Assembly: GCA_934277655.1 (NCBI GenBank)
Contig: CAKQVC010000118.1
Location: 1-6,697, forward strand
Length of the DNA: 6,697 bases
Source: an uncultured Clostridia bacterium
Lineage (GTDB): Bacteria > Bacillota > Clostridia > Peptostreptococcales > Anaerovoracaceae
Reading direction: 5' to 3'
Made by a program: the position numbers and the translations under genes. The notes beneath the pieces were generated by a model, which saw only the letters and a program-made list of their open reading frames with translations, was not told the DNA's origin and ran no database searches. The first letter of the stretch is position 1; every line of letters starts with the position of its first letter. Below, piece after piece: positions 1 to 5,117 of the stretch.

Positions 1-897
1 GGAAAATATATCGGAACGGTCAATACGGCTGATACGAATAAGCAGGAACTTTCCAACATGATGGTAGGACGTCCTGTTCAGCTGGAAATCGAGAAAAAAG
101 AAGCAGAACCGACGGATGTGATGCTTGATGTAAAAGGGCTGACCGTTCCGTCTAAGCTCCATAAAAAGGATGCAGTCAACAACGTATCCTTCCAGGTGAG
201 AAAAGGAGAAATCCTCTGTATCGCCGGTATTGATGGAAATGGACAGACAGAACTTATATATGGTCTTTCCGGGCTGGAAAAGCCAACGGCAGGAACGATC
301 ACGCTCTGTGGCAAGGATATTTCGCATGCATCTATCCGCAAACGGTCGGAGGCAGGTATGTCCCATATTCCGGAAGATCGTCATAAGCATGGTCTTGTTC
401 TGGGATATACACTGGAACAGAACCTTGTCCTTCAGAAGTTTAAAGAACCGGAGTTTTCCAACCATGGATTTATCCGATTTGATAATGTAAGAAAATATGC
501 TGAGCGATTGATCGATGAGTTTGACATTCGTTCCGGTCAGGGGCCGATTACCATTGCAAGATCCATGTCCGGCGGAAATCAGCAAAAAGCCATTATCGCA
601 AGAGAACTGGATCGTGACGAGCCGCTGATTATTGCGGTGCAGCCGACCAGAGGACTGGATGTGGGTGCTATCGAATATATTCATAAACAGCTGATCGCAG
701 AAAGAGACAAAGGAAAAGCAGTACTTCTTGTTTCACTGGAACTGGATGAAGTGCTGAGTCTTTCTGACAGAATTCTCGTGATGTACGAAGGAGAATTGGT
801 AGGCGAACTGAAATCAAAAGAAACAACGCCGGAAGAACTGGGTCTGTACATGTCAGGCGCGAAACGGCAGGGAAGGGAGGAAGGTCAGAATGCCTAG
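1..897 (+). CDS. BMP/nucleoside-type ABC importer, tandem ATP-binding protein (C-terminal part, 5' end cut by window edge)
   Basis: This is the energising subunit of a sugar/nucleoside-class ABC importer, acting at the inner face of the membrane with the two permeases downstream. The frame is open from base 1, so the ATG at 58 is internal. The first ~25 residues, ending in NMMVGRPV, match the tail of a first nucleotide-binding domain (NBD), and the rest is the second NBD. Numbering from base 1, NBD2 shows a Walker A-like GIDGNGQTEL with Gln (residue 82) in place of the catalytic Lys, an intact signature MSGGNQQK (~189-196), a Walker B region IIAVQPTRGLD in which the usual Asp-Glu pair is Val-Gln, and an H-loop SLELDEV with Leu for His. 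Full-length relatives (B. subtilis NupO/YufO, RbsA/MglA type) have about 500 residues, so roughly 200 are missing to the left. Its stop overlaps the next gene by 8 bases. Family assignment is firm; the substrate (nucleosides, purines or other) is inferred from the family. Confidence 0.93.
   Translation, partial: GKYIGTVNTADTNKQELSNMMVGRPVQLEIEKKEAEPTDVMLDVKGLTVPSKLHKKDAVNNVSFQVRKGEILCIAGIDGNGQTELIYGLSGLEKPTAGTITLCGKDISHASIRKRSEAGMSHIPEDRHKHGLVLGYTLEQNLVLQKFKEPEFSNHGFIRFDNVRKYAERLIDEFDIRSGQGPITIARSMSGGNQQKAIIARELDRDEPLIIAVQPTRGLDVGAIEYIHKQLIAERDKGKAVLLVSLELDEVLSLSDRILVMYEGELVGELKSKETTPEELGLYMSGAKRQGREEGQNA
876..880 (+). promoter_or_regulatory. Ribosome binding site for first permease
   Basis: GGAGG, within a longer purine run, lies 9 bases before the ATG at 890. 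It sits inside the 3' end of the ATPase gene. This supports the start at 890 and coupled translation across the 8-base overlap. Confidence 0.8.
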
Positions 898-2092
898 AGT
901 TGAACCGGAAACGGGAAAAATAAAGTGGTACAAGTCTGACGGAGCGAAGTCCATTTATGCTTCGCTGATCTCTATTCTCATCGGTATGGCAGTAGGAACA
1001 ATGATCATACTGATTGTCGGACTTACAAAAGATAACATATCCATGAAAGGATGCTGGGACGGCATCCGTCTGGTATTTCTGGGCGTGTTCAGTACCGGAC
1101 GTGAAAACGATGCATTGACATTCGGATTCAACGCAGTTAATCTGGGAAACATGCTGTTCCGTGCAACGCCGCTGATCATGACAGGACTTTCTGTAGCCGT
1201 TGCTTTCAAGACAGGACTGTTCAATATCGGAGCACCGGGGCAGTATCTGATGGGAACCATGGGAACCTTGACTGTAGGATTGACGTTGGGATGGTCCGGA
1301 TGTCCTTCCTGGATCGCATGGATCTGTGCGTTCCTGGCGGGGGTCCTTCTGGGAGCACTCTGGGGAGCTATCCCGGGACTGTTCAAAGCTCTTCTTAATA
1401 TCAATGAAGTTATTACCTGCATCATGACAAACTGGATTGCGGCCAATCTGGTAACATGGTGGTTTGATGCCCATGATGTGTTTAAAAATTCCGCAGAAGG
1501 CGGTAAAGTCGGATATATCATTCCTTTAAAGAATGTAGGTGTGGTAACACCTAAGTGGGGAATGGACACGTTATTCCATGGATCGCAGGCTAACGGAGGA
1601 TTTTGGATTGCTTGCATTCTGGCAATTGTGATGTGGGTCATCATGACGAAGACCACCTTTGGCTATGAACTGAGAGCTTGCGGACAGAACCGGCATGCAG
1701 CCAAGTATGCAGGCATCAATGACAAGAAAAATATCGTGCTTTCTATGGTGATTGCAGGAGCACTGGCATCGGCAGGAGGTGCACTGTACTACCTTTCCGG
1801 AAATACGGAGTTTTACTGGTCTACCTATATGTCGCTTCCGTCAGAGGGCTTCAACGGCATTCCGGTAGCACTTCTTGCGGCAAATCACCCGATTGGTGTT
1901 ATCTTTGCCGGTGTATTCATGTCCATGCTGAATGTAGCAGGACTGCAGCTGAAGTATCTGACTGCTTACAATGAATACATTGCAGATATTATCATTGCAA
2001 CGATCGTATATCTTTCTGCATTTTCCATGTTTATCAAGACGATGCTGAATGGTAAGAAAAAGAATAAAAAAGTAAAAGGAGGAAATGAATAA
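890..2092 (+). CDS. BMP/nucleoside-type ABC transporter permease 1 (NupP/YufP-like)
   Basis: This 400-residue integral membrane subunit of the importer belongs to the BPD_transp_2 permease family. A charged cytoplasmic N-terminus is followed by a long hydrophobic segment (~21-44). Further likely membrane segments lie near 92-108, 115-133, 141-165, 172-192, 237-254, 283-303, 323-345 and 364-385. Family landmarks are FKTGLFNIGAPGQ (~106-118), INEVITCIMTNWIAANL (~171-187) and the cytoplasmic coupling-loop region TFGYELRACGQNRHAAKYAGI (split as ~256-266 and ~267-276). The C-terminus is strongly basic (GKKKNKKVKGG). It overlaps the ATPase gene by 8 bases, and its stop shares one base with the start of permease 2, so the three are one operon. 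The longer N-terminal region than in permease 2 is typical of the first permease of the YufP/YufQ pair. Substrate class is inferred from the family; the substrate lipoprotein gene is not in the window. Confidence 0.94.
   Translation: MPRVEPETGKIKWYKSDGAKSIYASLISILIGMAVGTMIILIVGLTKDNISMKGCWDGIRLVFLGVFSTGRENDALTFGFNAVNLGNMLFRATPLIMTGLSVAVAFKTGLFNIGAPGQYLMGTMGTLTVGLTLGWSGCPSWIAWICAFLAGVLLGALWGAIPGLFKALLNINEVITCIMTNWIAANLVTWWFDAHDVFKNSAEGGKVGYIIPLKNVGVVTPKWGMDTLFHGSQANGGFWIACILAIVMWVIMTKTTFGYELRACGQNRHAAKYAGINDKKNIVLSMVIAGALASAGGALYYLSGNTEFYWSTYMSLPSEGFNGIPVALLAANHPIGVIFAGVFMSMLNVAGLQLKYLTAYNEYIADIIIATIVYLSAFSMFIKTMLNGKKKNKKVKGGNE
2075..2082 (+). promoter_or_regulatory. Ribosome binding site for second permease
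   Basis: AAAGGAGG, close to a perfect anti-16S match, lies 9 bases before the ATG at 2092, within the last codons of permease 1. It decides between the ATG at 2092 and an out-of-frame ATG at 2085, which is only 2 bases from the motif and therefore too close. Confidence 0.88.
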
Positions 2093-3099
2093 TGGTATTC
2101 TTAATTCAACAGACAATGCTTTATGCAGTTCCTCTTATGATTGTTGCACTGGCAGGTGTTTGTGCAGAGCGTTCCGGTATCATCAACCTGGCACTGGAGG
2201 GTATTATGATTTTCGGAGCATTCATGGGAGTTGTTTTTATCCGTATGTTTCAGGATATGGGATTCCAGAAGGAGCAGGGCATGATCGTAATGCTCTTGGC
2301 GATGCTTCTGACGGGAATCTGCGGTATATTGTTTTCCATGTTGCTTGCATTTTCGGCTATTAATCTGAAAGCTGACCAGACCATCGGTGGTACTGCATTG
2401 AACATGATGGCGCCTGCGCTTGTACTGTTCTTTATCTATATGATTGCACAGCAGAATACATTGGGAATGGCAACAGGTGGTGCGGCCAGTTGGTTCATGA
2501 TTAAACCGTCAACCTTCGGGCTTCCGAAAGACTACAGTTGGGGACCGATTTTAGATATTTTCCTGAATAAGGCATACCCGAGCACATATGTGTGCCTGCT
2601 TGTTTTCGTGCTGGTATCGATGTTCCTTTATAAGACGAAAACAGGATTGAGACTCCGTTCCTGTGGAGAGAATCCGCAGGCAGCTGATTCTCTGGGTATC
2701 AACGTTTATAAGATGCGGTATCTGGGAGTCGGACTTTCCGGTTTCCTTGCGGGCATCGGTGGATTTACGTATTCCATGACAACTGCAAACTGTACTTCAA
2801 CTGGCGAAGTTGCAGGCTATGGTTTCCTTGCACTGGCTGTTATGATCTTTGGTAACTGGACGCCGATTAACATCGCACTGGGAAGTTTACTGTTTGGATT
2901 GTTCAAATGTATTGCTGCAACCTATGCAACACTGGATATCAATGGAGATGGTGTCTATATGCTGGCAGAAATCGGAATCAGCCCGTATGTTTACAGAATG
3001 CTTCCGTATATCATCACTTTGATCGTGCTGGCTTTCACATCGAAGAAATCCCGGGTGCCGAAAGCGGAAGGCATCCCTTACGACAAAGGTCAGCGCTAA
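2092..3099 (+). CDS. BMP/nucleoside-type ABC transporter permease 2 (NupQ/YufQ-like)
   Basis: This is the second membrane subunit of the importer (335 residues), pairing with permease 1 to form the translocation channel. Family marks are AERSGIINLALEGIMIFGAF (~25-44), DQTIGGTALNMMAPAL (~95-110), the coupling-loop region TGLRLRSCGENPQAADSLGI (~184-203) followed by NVYKMRYLGVGLSGFLAGIG, and YGFLALAVMIFGNWTP (~243-258). The tail GIPYDKG is typical of this subfamily. Likely membrane segments are ~6-23, 32-51, 63-88, 100-119, 165-180, 208-227, 241-255, 260-280 and 300-316. The start shares one base with the preceding stop (TAATG) and has a strong ribosome binding site. A segment LDINGDGVY (~281-289), which resembles a calcium-loop pattern, lies between two late membrane segments. 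No further operon gene follows: the next 163 bases hold a terminator. Confidence 0.94.
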   Translation: MVFLIQQTMLYAVPLMIVALAGVCAERSGIINLALEGIMIFGAFMGVVFIRMFQDMGFQKEQGMIVMLLAMLLTGICGILFSMLLAFSAINLKADQTIGGTALNMMAPALVLFFIYMIAQQNTLGMATGGAASWFMIKPSTFGLPKDYSWGPILDIFLNKAYPSTYVCLLVFVLVSMFLYKTKTGLRLRSCGENPQAADSLGINVYKMRYLGVGLSGFLAGIGGFTYSMTTANCTSTGEVAGYGFLALAVMIFGNWTPINIALGSLLFGLFKCIAATYATLDINGDGVYMLAEIGISPYVYRMLPYIITLIVLAFTSKKSRVPKAEGIPYDKGQR

Positions 3100-3111
3100 T
3101 ATGTTGGTAAA

Positions 3112-3136
3112 CCCTGTGAGGAAATGTTTTGCAGGG
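3112..3136 (+). other. Weak stem-loop in the 3' untranslated region of the ABC operon
   Basis: CCCTGT (3112-3117) can pair with GCAGGG (3131-3136), five Watson-Crick pairs plus one G-U, around a 13-base loop. It has no T run after it, so it is not an intrinsic terminator by itself. It could be a 3' stability element or chance. Confidence 0.25.
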
Positions 3137-3209
3137 GCTACTGGAGATAATGAAGCAAAATGCGGGAGTATTGGCGAAGATAGCTGAAGATAGTTATAGA
3201 AATAAATGG

Positions 3210-3241
3210 AAATGTCGCTCGTCAGGGTGGCATTTTCTTTT
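3210..3241 (+). terminator. Rho-independent terminator of the ABC operon
   Basis: AAATGTCGC (3210-3218) pairs with GTGGCATTT (3227-3235) in a 9-pair stem with two G-U pairs and an 8-base loop. The T-rich tail TCTTTT (3236-3241) follows. It lies about 110 bases after the last permease stop and just before the next gene's promoter-like box. Confidence 0.78.
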
Positions 3242-3256
3242 AGAATCAAGTATAAT
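3227..3256 (+). promoter_or_regulatory. Candidate sigma-A promoter for ygiQ, predicted to give a leaderless mRNA
   Basis: The -10 box TATAAT (3251-3256) is a perfect consensus match. An 18-base spacer separates it from GTGGCA (3227-3232), a 4-of-6 match to the -35 consensus that lies in the descending arm of the terminator stem. With the usual -12 to -7 placement of the -10 box, position +1 falls at 3263, the A of the ygiQ ATG. The -35 half is weak; the -10 and its position are clear. Confidence 0.6.
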
Positions 3257-3262
3257 TAAAAT

Positions 3263-5050
3263 ATGAGTTTTTTACCAATTAACAGAGAAGATATGGTGCA
3301 GAGAGGATGGGATGAGGTAGATTTCGTCTTAGTTACGGGAGATGCTTATGTTGATCATCACTCGTTTGGCACCGCGATTATCAGCAGATTGCTGGAGCGA
3401 TACGGATATAAAGTGGCGATTTTAGCTCAGCCGGATTATCATTCCGCTGAGGATTTTCGCATGTTTGGAAAACCGCGGTTGGGATTTTTGATAAACAGCG
3501 GCGTGGTGGATTCCATGGTCAACAATTATTCCGTCTTCAAACGAAAAAGAAAAATAGATGAATATGCACCGGGGGGCAGGGCAGGCAGAAGACCCGACCG
3601 AGCCGTTGTCGTTTATGCAAATCGAGCCAGAGAAGCTTATAAAGACGTTCCGGTCATCATCGGCGGACTGGAGGCAAGTCTCAGACGTCTTGGACATTAT
3701 GACTACTGGAGCAATAAGGTAAGAAGATCTATTCTCCTTGATTCGAAAGCTGATCTTTTGATTTACGGAATGGGCGAGCGGGCGATCGTTGAGATTGCAG
3801 AGGCATTGGAAGCGGGACTGGACATCCGGGATATCACGTGGATCCAGGGAACCTGTCACAGAGCGAAAGAAATCGATGCGTCTGATAAGGAGATCGTAAT
3901 CCTTCCATCGTATCAGGAAATCACGGAAGATAAAAGAGCCTATGCGAGGAGTTTTGCATTGCAGTATCAGAGTCATGATGCAATTTCAGCAAAAACACTT
4001 GCGGAGCAGTATGACGAACATTTATGGGTAGTTCAGAATCCGCCTCAGCCACCGCTGGAAAGACAGGAATTAGATGATGTTTATGAACTTCCTTTCGAGA
4101 ATGAATGGCATCCGGTTTATGATGCACAGGGCGGTATTCCAGCGTTTAAAGAAATCAAGTTCAGTATTGTGAGCGCAAGAGGCTGTTTCGGAGGATGCAG
4201 TTTTTGCGCTTTGACGTATCATCAGGGCAGACAGGTCAGAAGCCGCAGCAAGGAATCCATTGTGCGAGAAGCAGAGGCATTAACGAGAAAGCCGGATTTT
4301 AAAGGCTACATTCATGATGTGGGCGGTCCGACGGCAAACTTCCGCTTTCCAGCCTGTGAAAAGCAGCTGGACCATGGTGTCTGTACTCATAAAGACTGCC
4401 TGTATCCAGGCGTTTGCAAAAATATGAAAGTCGATCACAGCGACTATCTGGACGTCCTTCGGGCTGTCAGGAGTATTGAAGGGGTAAAAAAAGTCTTTAT
4501 CCGTTCCGGAATCCGGTATGATTATCTGATGGCAGATTCAAATGCGGATGCGTTTATCGAAGAACTGTGCAAGTATCATGTCAGCGGAACATTGAAAGTG
4601 GCTCCGGAACATATTGCAACGAACGTACTGAAAAATATGCGGAAACCATCGAAAGAAGTTTTTCTGGCGTTCGACAGGAAGTATAAAAAAATGAATGAAA
4701 AGCTGGGGATGAAGCAATATCTGATTCCATACCTGATTTCCAGCCATCCGGGAAGCCGGCTGGAAGATGCGGTAGAACTGGCTGTTTTCCTGAAAAAGTA
4801 TGGTTTTATCCCTGATCAGGTACAGGACTTTTATCCGACACCGGGAACGCTGGCTACCTGCATGTACTATACAGAATTGGATCCATTTACTATGAAACCA
4901 GTTTATGTGCCGAAGGATATGAATGAAAAGAAAATGCAGCGGGCATTGATTCATTATCACAAACGTGAAAATGTAGATTTCGTGACAGCAGCGTTAAAAA
5001 AAGCCCATAGAGTTGACTTGAAAGACTATCTTTTATATAATGGAAAATAA
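3263..5050 (+). CDS. ygiQ: YgiQ family radical SAM protein
   Basis: This 595-residue protein should bind a [4Fe-4S] cluster and cleave S-adenosylmethionine to make a radical. Its substrate is unknown, as for the E. coli YgiQ family. The N-terminal region (~1-200) is the Radical_SAM_N domain, with a B12-binding-like pattern, FVLVTGDAYVDHHSFG (~21-36), and GRRPDRAVVVYANRAREAYK (~108-127). The radical SAM core begins near 297; its CxxxCxxC motif is CFGGCSFC (Cys308, Cys312, Cys315). Family motifs follow: HDVGGPTAN (351-359), KVAPEHI (445-451), KQYLIPYLISSHPGSR (484-499) and QDFYPTPGTLATCMYYT (521-537). Four more cysteines (365, 374, 379, 385) match conserved cysteines I recall in E. coli YgiQ. 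It is shorter than E. coli YgiQ (about 740), lacking an internal insertion and the long basic tail. The ATG at 3263 opens the family's FLPxxRE(E/D)M motif, and an in-frame TAA lies at 3257-3259, so the start is secure although no Shine-Dalgarno sequence is visible. It appears monocistronic. Confidence 0.96.
   Translation: MSFLPINREDMVQRGWDEVDFVLVTGDAYVDHHSFGTAIISRLLERYGYKVAILAQPDYHSAEDFRMFGKPRLGFLINSGVVDSMVNNYSVFKRKRKIDEYAPGGRAGRRPDRAVVVYANRAREAYKDVPVIIGGLEASLRRLGHYDYWSNKVRRSILLDSKADLLIYGMGERAIVEIAEALEAGLDIRDITWIQGTCHRAKEIDASDKEIVILPSYQEITEDKRAYARSFALQYQSHDAISAKTLAEQYDEHLWVVQNPPQPPLERQELDDVYELPFENEWHPVYDAQGGIPAFKEIKFSIVSARGCFGGCSFCALTYHQGRQVRSRSKESIVREAEALTRKPDFKGYIHDVGGPTANFRFPACEKQLDHGVCTHKDCLYPGVCKNMKVDHSDYLDVLRAVRSIEGVKKVFIRSGIRYDYLMADSNADAFIEELCKYHVSGTLKVAPEHIATNVLKNMRKPSKEVFLAFDRKYKKMNEKLGMKQYLIPYLISSHPGSRLEDAVELAVFLKKYGFIPDQVQDFYPTPGTLATCMYYTELDPFTMKPVYVPKDMNEKKMQRALIHYHKRENVDFVTAALKKAHRVDLKDYLLYNGK
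5013..5041 (+). promoter_or_regulatory. Promoter-like sequence inside the 3' end of ygiQ
   Basis: TTGACT (5013-5018, 5 of 6 to consensus) and TATAAT (5036-5041, 6 of 6) are separated by exactly 17 bases. The predicted start near 5048 would give a ~70-base leader to the acyl-CoA ligase gene at 5118, with the hairpin and T run at 5056-5077 near its 5' end. The bases also encode the end of YgiQ (VDLKDYLLYN), so chance in AT-rich coding sequence cannot be excluded. Confidence 0.45.
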
Positions 5051-5055
5051 CCTGG

Positions 5056-5077
5056 TAACCCTGCTGGGTTATTTTTT
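5056..5077 (+). terminator. Rho-independent terminator after ygiQ
   Basis: TAACCC (5056-5061), loop TGCT, and GGGTTA (5066-5071) form a compact 6-pair hairpin followed at once by six T (5072-5077). An alternative longer stem pairs AAAATAACC (5044-5052, including the ygiQ stop) with GGTTATTTT (5067-5075). The two foldings exclude each other because they share the descending arm. Confidence 0.8.
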
Positions 5078-5100
5078 AGCGTAGCCTAAGGCCGCAGTAA

Positions 5101-5106
5101 GTGAGG
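5101..5106 (+). promoter_or_regulatory. Ribosome binding site for the acyl-CoA ligase gene
   Basis: GTGAGG lies 11 bases before the ATG at 5118. It is a modest match at a slightly long spacing. It favours 5118 over the in-frame ATG at 5133, which has purines directly abutting it and no usable spacing. Confidence 0.6.
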
Positions 5107-5117
5107 TAAAACACGAT

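Noticed and set aside
1115..1143. TTGACA inside permease 1 as an internal promoter
   Set aside because: The -35 is perfect, but at 17 bases only TAATCT is found, a poor -10. It is in the middle of a gene with no downstream start to serve.
668..1656. Long open frames on the - strand opposite the ATPase end and permease 1 (233 and 268 codons)
   Set aside because: They mirror strongly supported + strand genes, have no ribosome binding site or recognisable domains, and have compositions typical of antisense shadows.
2085..2363. Alternative frame beginning at the ATG at 2085, overlapping the start of permease 2
   Set aside because: The ATG is only 2 bases from the ribosome binding site, the product is Cys/Tyr-rich with no family character, and it lies wholly inside the well-supported permease frame.
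3101..3187. 28-codon reading frame starting one base after the permease 2 stop codon, with AAAGGT 10 bases before its ATG
   Set aside because: It is very short, with mixed composition, no recognisable motif or hydrophobic segment, and only a weak ribosome binding match inside the preceding gene. It is not supportable as a gene without conservation data.
3171..3200. Possible promoter TTGGCG-18-TATAGA upstream of the ABC-operon terminator
   Set aside because: Both boxes match only 4 of 6 and the predicted transcript would run straight into the terminator hairpin. The TATAAT at 3251 is a much better candidate for ygiQ. It is kept only as an alternative to the leaderless model.
3293..3295. Met11 of YgiQ as an alternative start with AGAG just upstream
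   Set aside because: Starting there would remove the conserved FLPxxRE motif, and the purine match is weak. The ATG at 3263 fits the family better.
5082..5095. GCCTAAGGC palindrome between the terminator and the acyl-CoA ligase gene as an operator
   Set aside because: The arms are only four bases with a single-base centre. This is expected by chance and has no link to a known regulator.
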